Shown here piece after piece: positions 44,612 to 53,651 of a DNA stretch of 64,000 nt. The DNA comes from Salinivenus iranica. GTDB taxonomy: Bacteria; Bacteroidota; Rhodothermia; Rhodothermales; Salinibacteraceae. How positions within the stretch are numbered: the stretch's first letter is position 1; the number at the start of each line of letters is the position of its first letter. The notes beneath the pieces are model-generated. The model saw only the letters and a list, made by a program, of their open reading frames with translations, made no database searches and was not told the DNA's origin. The position numbers and the translations under genes were made by a program. The stretch spans positions 1 to 64,000 of the forward strand of contig NCRB01000002.1 of NCBI GenBank assembly GCA_002894665.1. Reading direction: 5' to 3'.

Positions 44612-47086
44612 CTAAGCACTGGCGGCCCCGATCGGGGCTGCGTCGCGAAGGGCACCCGCGGACGCAGGCAGTGCCGCACCGGCAGGATGCCCGTCCTCCA
44701 AGGCGGAGGGGAGTGGAATCTGAACGATGGCCGCAACCGTATCCGGGTCGTGTTGGACAAGTCGTAGCGACGCCTCTTCACCGAAGAGAAGCTGCAGCCG
44801 TTCGCGGGCATTCTCCAGGCCAATGCCGCCTCCGTGCTCCGCGCCGGTCCCCTCTCCCACCTGGCCCGGGTTGGTCACTCGCAGGCGAAGCGGGGACTCT
44901 TCGCCCTCAACGGCTGCATCGACCCGAATGGTGCCGCCCGCCCGGTGCTGCCCGATCCCGTGCTTGACGGCGTTCTCGACGAGGGTCTGTACCAGCATGT
45001 ACGGGACGTGGCGCTGCCGGGCCGCCGCCCCCACGTCCATCGTCCAGTCCAGCCGGTCCTCAAAGCGCACCGTTTCGAGCGACAGATAGGTCTCGACCGT
45101 GGAAAGTTCTTCCTGAAGGGGCACGGTCTTTTTGTCGCTCGCCTGCAGCGTCCGTCGCAGCAGACGCGCCAGGCGCCCCACCATTGTCCGGGCGCGCGCC
45201 GGCGCTTCGCTGATCAGAGAGCGCACGCTGGCAAGGCTGTTGAAGAAGAAGTGGGGATTGAGCTGCAGCTTGAGCGCCTCCAGCCGGGCCGTTTCGGCAC
45301 GCGCCTGCAATTTCTGCCGGTCAATCTCGGCCTGTCGGTACTTCCGGGCGGACTGCACGCCAAAGTAGAGGGCCATCCATATCCCCATAAATACCGAGAA
45401 GCCAAGCGCAGCGGGGACCATCTCATCCAGGACGGATCGCAGCCAGGGGACCCACGCGGCCGGCAACTCCGCCGGGTCCAGTGCGAGCGGGGAGGTGACG
45501 AGGACGTACGCGCTTCCCAGCAGCACGGCGGCGGCGCCGGCCCGTGGAAGAAGCTGTCGCGGGGACAGCGCCGACCAGTTCTTCCATTTTGCATACAGGC
45601 GGAAGATGTGAGTGAGCCCGACAGCTGGCGCAACGAAGGCCCCGATTCCCACCAGCCTCTCGAGGAGCTCTTCCCAACCTGGGGCCTGTCCATCCATGAA
45701 CACCACCACGCCCGTAAAAAGGGCAAGAAGGGCTCCCCAGCCTCCTGCCTGGCAGGCCCAGTAGCTTGAAGACCCCACCAGTAGGCGACTCATGCGGGTT
45801 TCGCCGGCATTGCCCGGGCCGCTGCCCCCCCTCTTCTCCTGCGAGAGGGCGGAAGGACGGTTCCCAGTGGAGGTCGGCGACGATGCGTCGGGCTCCGCTT
45901 CAGGCGCTCCGTTCGAAGACCTTGCGTCTCGGGGCCGCTCGTTTTCAGGCCGGGCGGCGCGCGGCAAAGCAGGGTCCTGGGAGGGATCTGCCGCCCCTGC
46001 TTCCTCAGCACGAGCGCCCGATAGGCGCGGGAGCCGCACGATCGCGGCGACCGTCTCCGGGCCGTCCTGCATCAGGGTCAGCGAGGCATCGTCCCCGTAC
46101 AGCAGGCGCAACCGCTCGCGGGCATTCTCCAGGCCCGTGCCGCTGCCCGGTGCGGCTCCTGCGCCTCCCTCCAGCTGGCCCGGGTTCGCGACGCGCAGGC
46201 ACAGCGTGTCCGGCGACGGTCCGTGGGCACCGTCCTCCACGCTCGCCTCCACCCGGATGGTGCCCCCGCCCCGGCGTTGCCCGATGCCGTGTTTAACGGC
46301 GTTCTCGGTGAGGGTCTGCACCAGCATGAACGGCACCGAGCAGCTCAGGGCTGCCTCGGAGGCGTCGACGGTCCAGTCCAGCCGGTCCTCGAAGCGCACC
46401 TTTTCGAGCTGGAGGTAGGTCTCAGTCGTCGAGAGCTCTTCTCGTAGCGGCACGGTCTCTTCCTCGCTGGCCCGCAGCGTTTTTCGGAGCAGGCGAGCCA
46501 GGCGCGCGACCATTTTCTTGGCCCGTCGGGGCGCCTCGCTGATGAGGGCACGTACGCTCGCGAGGCTGTTGAAGAAGAAGTGTGGGTTGAGCTGCAGCTT
46601 GAGGGCATCGAGCCGGACGGCCTGGGCCTCGGCCTTCAGCTTCCATCGGTCGACCTCCGCCTGCCGGTAGTTCCAGGCCGCGTGCACCCCAAAATAGATT
46701 GCCATCCAGGCCCCCACGACGAGCACGTTGCTCAGTGCTCCCTCGGCGAGCGGAGGCTCTGCTCGATTGTGCGCAACTCTGCCCAGCGGGCCGAAGACTA
46801 CGAAAAGAAGCTTGAGGCTGGTCAGGAGTCCCCCCACGACGACGGCGGCGGCTACGCCCCGCGGGACGAGTTGCTTCAGGGAAAGGCGCGTCCAGCCATG
46901 CCGCCCGGCATACGCCCGGAAGGCATGAGTGAGGCCGATGCTGAGGGCAATCGCCAGGAGCCAGTAGAGGAGGGTCGTCTGGATCTCACCGGGGGCCCAA
47001 TTTTCTGGGTGGATCCCCAAGGTGATGCCGGAGAAAAGCGACCATCCGGCAATCTGACACAGCCAGTAGGCGCGCGTGCGATCCAT
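44612..47086 (-). CDS. Tandem-duplicated LytS-type sensor histidine kinase (two kinases in one frame)
   Basis: One 824-residue frame holds two complete, similar units. Unit 1 (about 1-355) has four hydrophobic helices, a short coiled region, the LytS-type phospho-acceptor His169 (LQLNPHFFFNSLASVRALIS) and an ATPase domain (TENAVKHGIGQRRGGGTI, GTGLENARERLRLLYG). A low-complexity linker (about 356-431) follows. Unit 2 (432-824) repeats it with His612, VENAVKHGIGQHRAGGTI and GIGLENARERLQLLFG. Met432 at 45793 could also start a separate 393-residue kinase by internal initiation. Both should signal to the LytTR regulator downstream. Confidence 0.88.
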   Translation of the reverse strand: MDRTRAYWLCQIAGWSLFSGITLGIHPENWAPGEIQTTLLYWLLAIALSIGLTHAFRAYAGRHGWTRLSLKQLVPRGVAAAVVVGGLLTSLKLLFVVFGPLGRVAHNRAEPPLAEGALSNVLVVGAWMAIYFGVHAAWNYRQAEVDRWKLKAEAQAVRLDALKLQLNPHFFFNSLASVRALISEAPRRAKKMVARLARLLRKTLRASEEETVPLREELSTTETYLQLEKVRFEDRLDWTVDASEAALSCSVPFMLVQTLTENAVKHGIGQRRGGGTIRVEASVEDGAHGPSPDTLCLRVANPGQLEGGAGAAPGSGTGLENARERLRLLYGDDASLTLMQDGPETVAAIVRLPRLSGARAEEAGAADPSQDPALPRAARPENERPRDARSSNGAPEAEPDASSPTSTGNRPSALSQEKRGGSGPGNAGETRMSRLLVGSSSYWACQAGGWGALLALFTGVVVFMDGQAPGWEELLERLVGIGAFVAPAVGLTHIFRLYAKWKNWSALSPRQLLPRAGAAAVLLGSAYVLVTSPLALDPAELPAAWVPWLRSVLDEMVPAALGFSVFMGIWMALYFGVQSARKYRQAEIDRQKLQARAETARLEALKLQLNPHFFFNSLASVRSLISEAPARARTMVGRLARLLRRTLQASDKKTVPLQEELSTVETYLSLETVRFEDRLDWTMDVGAAARQRHVPYMLVQTLVENAVKHGIGQHRAGGTIRVDAAVEGEESPLRLRVTNPGQVGEGTGAEHGGGIGLENARERLQLLFGEEASLRLVQHDPDTVAAIVQIPLPSALEDGHPAGAALPASAGALRDAAPIGAASA

Positions 47087-47669
47087 CGATTCTCGCGACT
47101 CGATTCAAGAAGCCCGCACTTGGAGAAGGCCCCGGAGGCCCCGACTCTTCCCCGATGCATCGGCTCTTCGCTCCGAGGACAGGGTACCAGAGCGTGTGCA
47201 GAGAAGGAAGCGAAATCCCATGGGCGCAGACATCGTTCGATGAGCGTGCGCTTCCGCTGCTGGCCCTACCAGCGCGCCCGTCCGATGGTCGTCGTCTTCA
47301 CGTGGCAGCCACGTCATCGGGCGGTTCGCCTTTTGAAGCAGGCGCGAGAGCTCTGTGCGCCGCCTGGAGGCTTCGACAAAGGCGCTCTCCGCTGCGCACG
47401 CGGCTCTACGCACCGCAGAAGTCGCAGCGCGCGTCTTCGTAGCTGGCCTTGGGGGAACTGCAGCCGACAATTTCATTCTCGCTACGTTCGTCCAGAAATT
47501 CGGACGCTTGCAGGGAGCATCTCACGCCCATCGAGCGGCACAAACTCCCCCTCTTACTCCCTCATTTATCCTCACGCAACGATGGACGTCGGGGCCGCGC
47601 CGGAGACGGCGTCCGCCCGGCACACAAGGTTCTGCGCGTGCCCATCGAACAAAGCAACGATGTTCTCTT
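47087..47669. other. Intergenic region between divergent genes
   Basis: About 580 bp between the double kinase (minus) and the beta-barrel gene (plus). Open frames cross it, but they show no domain or acidic composition. No RNA gene, repeat or clear promoter was recognised. Confidence 0.4.
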
Positions 47670-48479
47670 ATGTTTTCGGACTCCTCTTTCCGATTTCGCC
47701 GATCTCTGTCTTTCATCGCCACGACCCTGCTCACCTCCGTCTTCCTGTTGGCAGCGCCCGCCCTGGGCCAGGAGGCATCCGACGCCCAGGGCCTGCCCGA
47801 CACCACCGACGCGCCGGCAATCTCCGGGCAGGTTAGTGGCGGACTCATTGGCGGCGTCCCGGTCGGCCGTCTTCGCGACAACGTCGGGCCCGGAGCCGGC
47901 GTCCGGCTCTCCCTTGGCGGCTGGATCAACCGAAGCCCCCTCCTGCTGGGTGTGGACGTCGGGTTTTTTGGGTACGGCCATGTGGAGAACGAGGTGCCGT
48001 TCAGCTCCACGGTCGGTCCCCGCGTGCCGGTGGAGGTGTCCACGAGCAACAACGTCTTGGAGACGCACCTGACGGCTCGCCTCCAATCCCGAACGGGTCG
48101 CTTCCGGCCCTACGCTGAGGCCCTGGCCGGCTTCAAATACCTGTTCACTCGCTCCCGCATTGATGAGGGCGACCTCGGCGACGAGGTGGCCGGATCCACC
48201 AACTTCGATGACTTTGCCTTCAGTGGCGGGCTCGGAGCAGGCATCGACATTCAGGTCTACCGGCAGGACAACCCGACCAAGAGTGTGCGCAGGGTGGACC
48301 TCCATCTTGGCGTGCAGTACCTGCTGGGTCAGGAGGCGGAATACCTCACGGAGGGGGCGCTCAGCGACCAAAACGGCAACGGGCAGCTCGACCGCAGTGA
48401 ACTGGACATTCGCCGCTCGCGGACGACCTTCCTGCAGCCGACGTTTGGCGTGACCATCCGGCTGGCCGACACGGACTAA
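47670..48479 (+). CDS. Outer-membrane beta-barrel protein
   Basis: A 269-residue exported protein from the ATG at 47670, with the signal peptide LSFIATTLLTSVFLLAAPALGQ. Alternating-hydrophobic strands typical of an 8-10-strand barrel follow (GAGVRLSLGGWINRSPLLLG, LETHLTARLQSRTGRFRPYA, FAFSGGLGAGIDIQVYR, RRVDLHLGVQYLLGQ), and it ends in a strand, TFGVTIRL. An insertion DQNGNGQLDRSELD looks like an EF-hand/dockerin-type calcium loop. The function is unknown; it may be monitored by the divergent sensor system. Confidence 0.75.
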   Translation: MFSDSSFRFRRSLSFIATTLLTSVFLLAAPALGQEASDAQGLPDTTDAPAISGQVSGGLIGGVPVGRLRDNVGPGAGVRLSLGGWINRSPLLLGVDVGFFGYGHVENEVPFSSTVGPRVPVEVSTSNNVLETHLTARLQSRTGRFRPYAEALAGFKYLFTRSRIDEGDLGDEVAGSTNFDDFAFSGGLGAGIDIQVYRQDNPTKSVRRVDLHLGVQYLLGQEAEYLTEGALSDQNGNGQLDRSELDIRRSRTTFLQPTFGVTIRLADTD

Positions 48480-48580
48480 TGCCCGGTGCAGGACGGAGGC
48501 CCGGCGCTGGGTGGCCGCATGACGGAACGTGGCCCCGCAACTGTACGCTGCATCTACCCACACTGCACCCCCCATCCGCC

Positions 48581-49039
48581 ATGGACAACGGAAACGCGAA
48601 CGGAACCTCAGAACCGCCCTTCAGCAGACCTGTGCCGCCGACCTCTCCTCTTCGTCGCGTTGTTCAATACGGCGTGGCCGGGGCCCTTGGCGGTGGAGTG
48701 TTCGCCCTCATTCAGCATCTCGGCCCGGGCTTTCTCACAGAGCCTGCGCTCGTTCGCTGGGTCTTTCTCTACGCGTTGCTTGGCGGACTGGGCGTAAGCA
48801 CGTGGAAAGAAGTCACGCGGTGGGCCGCCGCTCGGGTTTCGCTCTCTCGATGGGGGGAGATCGCCACGTCGGGTCTCCTCGCAGGGACGCTTCTGGGGGC
48901 CGCCGTGATGCTGGTGGCCACGTTAACCCAGGGGGTCGGCGACGGGGCGCTTCTGCTGGCCCTGCCCTGGCAAGACGGGCTCGGAGGATTTGTTGGTGGC
49001 GTGATCGGTGGGGGACTCGACAGGTGCTTCACTTCCTGA
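48581..49039 (+). CDS. Membrane protein, hypothetical
   Basis: A 152-residue protein from the ATG at 48581 (MDNGNANGTSEPP), 101 bp after the barrel gene. Hydrophobic segments, about four, include VVQYGVAGALGGGVFALIQ, LVRWVFLYALLGGLGV, IATSGLLAGTLLGAAVML and LGGFVGGVIGGGL. The glycine spacing suggests closely packed helices. No family was recognised. Confidence 0.6.
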   Translation: MDNGNANGTSEPPFSRPVPPTSPLRRVVQYGVAGALGGGVFALIQHLGPGFLTEPALVRWVFLYALLGGLGVSTWKEVTRWAAARVSLSRWGEIATSGLLAGTLLGAAVMLVATLTQGVGDGALLLALPWQDGLGGFVGGVIGGGLDRCFTS

Positions 49040-49352
49040 CGATCGCTTTCAGGGCTCCACGGGAGCCCCTGAAGCTGGGAGGGCAGAACGACCAACTGAG
49101 ATGTCAGAATAACCGAGTCGCGTACCGGTTCGGGTGAAGGGGCTCCTTTATGTCATGCACAACCGAAACGCGAATCCCGAAGAGGCCTTCCCAACCAGTA
49201 ACACCGTCTCAATCCCCCGCCCGGGGAACCACACGAAACCGGCTTCGCCCATCCGGCTCCTTCATGGATAAGGTGCGGGCGATGCCGCTGGCGGCGGGAT
49301 CGGCACCATTGTTCACCACTTGGCCCTCGTTTTCTCGCAGCGCCCGCGGCCG
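49040..49352. other. Intergenic region between convergent genes
   Basis: About 310 bp between two convergent small-gene groups. No gene, repeat or strong terminator hairpin was recognised. Confidence 0.4.
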
Positions 49353-49595
49353 CTACGGACCCGAACCGTCGGGACGCTTGTGTTCGGGGGGACGATTCAT
49401 CGGCTGCCGCCCCGGCTCTCCCGCCGGCAGATCGCTGTTGTAATACCACGTGAACCCGCCCGCAATCACGACGAAGGCCAGTCCCATGCCAACCACCTCC
49501 CCGATCGAGGTGGCCGGGGGAAGGGCCACGAGCCCAGCCATGAACACAACAAATCCGAACACGAAGAGCCCGAAGTACTCGGCAATAAGTCTCAT
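49353..49595 (-). CDS. Small two-helix membrane protein
   Basis: An 80-residue protein with helices FGLFVFGFVVFMAGLVALP and VVGMGLAFVVIAGGFTWYY and a polar Pro/Gly tail (QPMNRPPEHKRPDGSGP). Its start overlaps the stop of the upstream small gene by 4 bp (ATGA), so the two are translationally coupled. The function is unknown. Confidence 0.6.
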   Translation of the reverse strand: MRLIAEYFGLFVFGFVVFMAGLVALPPATSIGEVVGMGLAFVVIAGGFTWYYNSDLPAGEPGRQPMNRPPEHKRPDGSGP

Positions 49596-49762
49596 GACGC
49601 GGTGAGCTCAGATTTCTCGACGAGATCAGCGAGAATCCACAGGGAGGGCACCCAGAGCCCGACGAAGATGGCGGCCTGTTTGCTGCCGCTGAACCAGAGG
49701 TAGATTGAGAATGCGAGCGCAAGCACGCCAGCGGCAAAAATCCAGCCCTTACTGTCTTTCAT
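49592..49762 (-). CDS. Very small two-helix membrane protein
   Basis: About 56 residues from the ATG at 49762 (MKDSKGWIFAAGVLALAFSI); an ATG at 49810 adds 16 residues. Two hydrophobic helices are seen (FAAGVLALAFSIYLWF and AAIFVGLWVPSLWILADLV). It is coupled by an ATGA overlap to the next gene. It was not recognised. Confidence 0.55.
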   Translation of the reverse strand: MKDSKGWIFAAGVLALAFSIYLWFSGSKQAAIFVGLWVPSLWILADLVEKSELTAS

Positions 49763-49929
49763 GAACTCCAGAACGATTGGCTGAGAAGGATATCGTCGAA
49801 TCAGGGGCATCGTGGGGCTTTCACGTCTCGTTTAAGACGTATCGCTGCTACTGTCCACTCGGGGAGCCGGTCCGGATGGCCCGACTTTGTTGCCCCTCTC
49901 CCACATTTCCGCCCGCCGCGTCCCAAAAC

Positions 49930-50397
49930 CTACGGGGGCCAGGCCTCTGCACTCGCGCTGTGGATCGGGGCTTCGGCCCGGAGCGCGTCTTGAATGGCGG
50001 TCCACTTTGTCCCGTCCCCCAACCGAATCAGGTGGCTCCGACAGGAGCAGTCCGACGCGCCAAAGCCCTCCAGAGGAACGGTTGCGCCGGGCCGATGACG
50101 GAGGGCCGCCGCCCACGCACACTCTCGTCGCGTATCGTCGTGCGTCCACCACGCGCGCATCAGGGTCGCGACGGCGCGAAGATAGTCGACGTGCCAGTGG
50201 AGGGCCCCGTCGCCGCGGGCGTGGCGGTGGACTCGGGCCTGCACCCCACCCGGCCCAAAGGCACTCCCGACGTACACGTACCGGCCCGGCTGCACGGCCA
50301 GCTCCCCGAGCGCCCCCACGCCAATCGTCTGGGCGTCGTCGGCCCGCAGGAGCAACGCATACGTGCCCGCATCAGACCGGAGGCGATCCGCAGGCAT
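49930..50397 (-). CDS. DUF123 GIY-YIG nuclease-like protein
   Basis: A 155-residue protein. DUF123 is a circular variant of the GIY-YIG fold: GTYALLLRADDAQTIGVGAL, GRYVYVGSAFGPGGVQARVH (the YVYVGSA core), HWHVDYLRA and the Cys-rich end GFGASDCSCRSHLIRL. In other genomes it is sometimes fused to endonuclease III, suggesting a DNA-repair role. It starts 11 bp after the stop of the upstream beta-propeller gene. Confidence 0.88.
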   Translation of the reverse strand: MPADRLRSDAGTYALLLRADDAQTIGVGALGELAVQPGRYVYVGSAFGPGGVQARVHRHARGDGALHWHVDYLRAVATLMRAWWTHDDTRRECAWAAALRHRPGATVPLEGFGASDCSCRSHLIRLGDGTKWTAIQDALRAEAPIHSASAEAWPP

Positions 50398-50408
50398 TGG
50401 AGACGCGG

Positions 50409-51482
50409 TTAGTTCGAAGCATCGGATGCGGCGGCGGTCGTGGGCTCCATCTTCCAGAACGCCACGCCCCCGGCCTGCTGCCCCACGTCGACCGACGCGA
50501 CGCGCTCGTTCGCCTTTAGGTCGAAGATGTCGACCGCCCCCGGCTCGCCCCCCACGCCCTCGGCCGTCACCACGGCGTACCGGTTGTCGGGCGTCGTCAC
50601 CACCCCGTGCGTTACCGTCCGGCTGTTCTCCAGGCGCGCCAGCCGCTCCCCGGTGGTCAGGTCCCAGATGCCGGTTTCGCCGGTGCCCTTGTAGGTCACA
50701 ACCAGCGTCTCGCCGTCCGGCGTCACATCGAGGTTGTAGGGCGCTGTGCCCTCACCGGTATCGAACCGGCGCGTAACCCGCCAGTCTGCCAGGCTTACCT
50801 CCAGCACCGCGTCCCCGCCGTTGAGTGCCACGTACGCGAGCGGCTCGGACGGATGCGACTGCACCCACGTCGGCTTGGGCGTGTCCCCGTCGAGGGTGAG
50901 TGTGCGCGTCACCGTGCGCTCCAGCGCGTCGATCTCGTAGAGCGTGCCGTCCATCATGCCCACGGAGTAGTGCATGCGCCCGCCCGGCGAAAAGCGCGAG
51001 CCGTGCGGCATGATGCCCGTTTCGATCTTCTCGACCTCCGTCATCGTCGAGGGGTCGACCAGGGAGATGCTGCTCGGCTCCTGCTCGCCGTGCAAATCAA
51101 AGTTGGCAACGTGGAGCAGGCCGGTCACCGTCGAGATCTCCATCGTGGCGGGAAACATCCCGACCGTCGCCGTTCCCACCTTCTCGTTCGTCCCCGTCTC
51201 GTACTTCGCCACGCGGCCGTAGGGCTTGCCGTGGGCGATGGACACGAACCAGTGCGCCCCGTCCGGCGACACCGTGAGGCCGTGCGCCCCCTCCGTCTCG
51301 ATGGGGATCCGCCCGACGCGGATGGTTTCTTCGACGGTCGCCTCCTCCCCGTCAAACCGCACGAGCGCCACCTCGTCCGCCGACTCCGACGCGACGTAGG
51401 CGTAATAGTCCTGGGCGAACGTGGGGGCAGCAGTCAAGGCCAGGAGGAGCCCGGCGAGTACGAGAAAACGGGAGAAGTGCAT
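50409..51482 (-). CDS. Secreted YncE-like beta-propeller protein
   Basis: A 357-residue exported protein (signal LVLAGLLLALTAAPTFAQ). Repeated blades carry the YVTN/SMP-30-like pattern: VGRIPIETEGAHGLTVSPDG, VGMFPATMEISTVTGLLHVA, GIMPHGSRFSPGGRMHYSVG, LDVTPDGETLVVTYKG and VVTTPDNRYAVVTAEGVGGE. It probably forms a seven-blade propeller used for binding. It lies 87 bp downstream of another secreted propeller gene on the same strand; the gap contains word repeats. Confidence 0.85.
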   Translation of the reverse strand: MHFSRFLVLAGLLLALTAAPTFAQDYYAYVASESADEVALVRFDGEEATVEETIRVGRIPIETEGAHGLTVSPDGAHWFVSIAHGKPYGRVAKYETGTNEKVGTATVGMFPATMEISTVTGLLHVANFDLHGEQEPSSISLVDPSTMTEVEKIETGIMPHGSRFSPGGRMHYSVGMMDGTLYEIDALERTVTRTLTLDGDTPKPTWVQSHPSEPLAYVALNGGDAVLEVSLADWRVTRRFDTGEGTAPYNLDVTPDGETLVVTYKGTGETGIWDLTTGERLARLENSRTVTHGVVTTPDNRYAVVTAEGVGGEPGAVDIFDLKANERVASVDVGQQAGGVAFWKMEPTTAAASDASN

Positions 51483-51499
51483 GGCAGTCGGGGTTCGCG

Positions 51500-51586
51500 T
51501 TAACGGTTGGCACGTTGAACGTTACAGGTCGGCGGAAGAGGCCGGTCCCTCCTCCTTACGTTTCACGCATTACTCTTCACTCGTAA
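51500..51586. repeat. Short-word repeats between two propeller genes
   Basis: GGTTGGCACGTTGAACGTT (51505-51523) is the complement-type match of the words at 39356-39388 and 61573-61606. It is followed by CTTACGTTTCACGCATTACT and CTTCACTCGTAAGC, whose complement (GAGTAATGCGTGAAACG) resembles the word series at 24097-24135. Two word types thus meet in one spacer. Confidence 0.55.
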
Positions 51587-53540
51587 GCTTCACCGCCCAG
51601 AGGCCCGAGTTCCAGTCCGAGAAGAAGATGTGGCCCTTGTACGGCTGCGGGCCCCAGGCCATGGGCGCATTCGGGATCCGGCCCTCGGGGTCGAACGACT
51701 TGAAGTGTGCGATCTCGCGGCCCTGCTCGTAGAGGTTGCCTTTGAGGTCGCCGGACAGGTCCACCACGCGGAGCCCGGCGTTGTAGTAGGCCACGTAGAG
51801 GGTGTCGCCCTCCACCCAGAAGTTGTGCGAGCCCGCCTCCGGCACCTGATAGCGTGCCTCCTCGGTCGGATTGTCGGGGTCGGAGAAGTCGATAAAGTGG
51901 ATCCAGCCGGCCGGGATGGTCGGTTCGTTTTCCGTGTTGAGGCCGTTGGGGAAGGCCTCGTCGCCCGCTACGACCCAGTCTTTGCCCGTCTCCTCGTCGT
52001 CGTACGGGAAGGCGGCGTGGTTCCAGCCGCTCGGGTAGGCGTAGCGCCCGATTTCGACCGGATTCGCGGGCGAGCCGCCCTGCACGCCGTTGTCCACGTC
52101 CACCAGCACCACGCCGTCCTCCCAATTCGAGGAGTAGGCGATGCCATCGTCCACCCACACGTCGTGGATGGAGTGGCCGGGCGTCTCCAGCTCAAACTGG
52201 CTGACGATCTCGGGATTGGCCCGGTCTTCGATGTTGATAATCTCGTAGCGACGCCCGTTGCTGAGGGCGTAGACGTGATCCTCGTAGATGAACAGGTTGT
52301 GCACCCCACCGGTGAGCTGCTCGGTAAACTCGGTGATGACCGACACCTCGGTGGGGTCGGCGCAGTCGAGAATCACGATGCCGTTTTTCCGATCGGAGGC
52401 GCCCTCGCGGCTGATGATGCAGGTGCGCCCGTCGTCGCTCACCTTCACGTCGTTCACCGTGCGGGCGTCGACCGTGACGGTGTCGACCGGCGTGATGTTC
52501 GCAGGGTCAGTCACGTCCCAGAAGTAGGCCTCGCCGTCGCCGCCCCACGTGCCGGTGATGGCGTAGTCGCGTCCGTCGGCCGGGGCCTCCCACACCCAGA
52601 GGTCGGACGTGTGCACGTCGCTCACGCGCCCCCGTCCCACCACCTCAATGCGCCCGTCCAGGTTGCGCGGCGTGACGGACACGGTGTGCGTGGCGGTGTG
52701 CGATCCGCTCGTGGCCACCACGGTGTACTGCCCCGCATCCTCCGCCACGAACCGGCCGTCGCCGCCAATCTCGGCGGTCGCGCCCGGCGCAATCGACTCG
52801 GTGTGCTCAGTGCGCACGGCGTAGTGAACGGGCGCGTCGTCCACGGCCGCTCCGTTTGCGTCTCGGGGCGTGGCCTCAAAATCCAGCACGTCCCCGGTGC
52901 GGGCCGAGTCGGCGCCGCCCGTGAGGTCGAGGGACGCGACGGGGTTCTCAACCACCTCGACGGGGGCGGTGGCCTCCTGGCCCTCGGCGCGGGCGGTGAG
53001 CGTGACCGTCCCGGACGCCTTCCCCGACAGGCGGTGCAGATGGTCTACCTCAGCGACGGTGGGGTCGCTGCTTTCCAGCTGAATCTGCACGTCGTCGCGG
53101 ACCTGTCCGCCGTCGGTCCGGGCTTCTGCGCGAACCGGCACCTGCGTGTCGGTGAAGACCCGCGACGGCACGTCCGCAAACGCGACCTCGGCAACCGGGG
53201 CCTGCGATACGGTGACCGTCACCTCCGTCATCAGGCGCTCCTGTCCCCCGGAGGCCGGGCGGAGGGCGACGAGGGTGTGGGTCCCCGGCGCCTGCGCCGT
53301 CACTTCGCCGCTGCGCGAGACGGGCGCCGCGCGGCCATTCCGCGAAAAAAATGCAATCGTCGTGTCGCGCTGCCGCTCCCCCTCGGCGTCGACGTAGTAG
53401 CCCGTGAGCTGCTGGGTCTCGCCCACCTCCAGTGTGGGATCGGCCGGGTCCACCTCGATGGACTGGGCGAGGGCAGGGGGGGCAAGCACGAGACAGGCGA
53501 CGGCGAGGCCGACCGCCCATCGGAGGGAGCGAAATGACAT
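51570..53540 (-). CDS. Secreted LVIVD-repeat protein with Ig-like domains
   Basis: A 656-residue exported protein. The signal peptide is VGLAVACLVLAPPALAQ. Residues about 25-295 are three Ig-like domains (IEVDPADPTLEVGETQQLTG, AEVAFADVPSRVFTDTQVPV, VASLDLTGGADSARTGDVLD). About 300-656 are LVIVD-type propeller repeats (YAITGTWGGDGEAYFWDVTD, IVILDCADPTEVSVITEF, YEIINIEDRANPEIVSQF, VVLVDVDNG). Such proteins are surface or periplasmic binding scaffolds of unknown ligand. It is likely co-transcribed with the YncE-like gene. Confidence 0.85.
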   Translation of the reverse strand: MSFRSLRWAVGLAVACLVLAPPALAQSIEVDPADPTLEVGETQQLTGYYVDAEGERQRDTTIAFFSRNGRAAPVSRSGEVTAQAPGTHTLVALRPASGGQERLMTEVTVTVSQAPVAEVAFADVPSRVFTDTQVPVRAEARTDGGQVRDDVQIQLESSDPTVAEVDHLHRLSGKASGTVTLTARAEGQEATAPVEVVENPVASLDLTGGADSARTGDVLDFEATPRDANGAAVDDAPVHYAVRTEHTESIAPGATAEIGGDGRFVAEDAGQYTVVATSGSHTATHTVSVTPRNLDGRIEVVGRGRVSDVHTSDLWVWEAPADGRDYAITGTWGGDGEAYFWDVTDPANITPVDTVTVDARTVNDVKVSDDGRTCIISREGASDRKNGIVILDCADPTEVSVITEFTEQLTGGVHNLFIYEDHVYALSNGRRYEIINIEDRANPEIVSQFELETPGHSIHDVWVDDGIAYSSNWEDGVVLVDVDNGVQGGSPANPVEIGRYAYPSGWNHAAFPYDDEETGKDWVVAGDEAFPNGLNTENEPTIPAGWIHFIDFSDPDNPTEEARYQVPEAGSHNFWVEGDTLYVAYYNAGLRVVDLSGDLKGNLYEQGREIAHFKSFDPEGRIPNAPMAWGPQPYKGHIFFSDWNSGLWAVKLTSEE

Positions 53541-53651
53541 GATGGAAGCGAGACCGGATGATAGAAAGGACGCATGAAGACCAAGGGGGTCTCACCTCTT
53601 CGTCGGACGCGAGTTCCCCGTCCGTTCCTTTCCGGCCCCACCGTCCATCCG

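Noticed and set aside
51630-53537. Plus-strand frame of 635 codons opposite the LVIVD protein
   Set aside because: Antisense shadow; the minus-strand protein has signal peptide and repeats.
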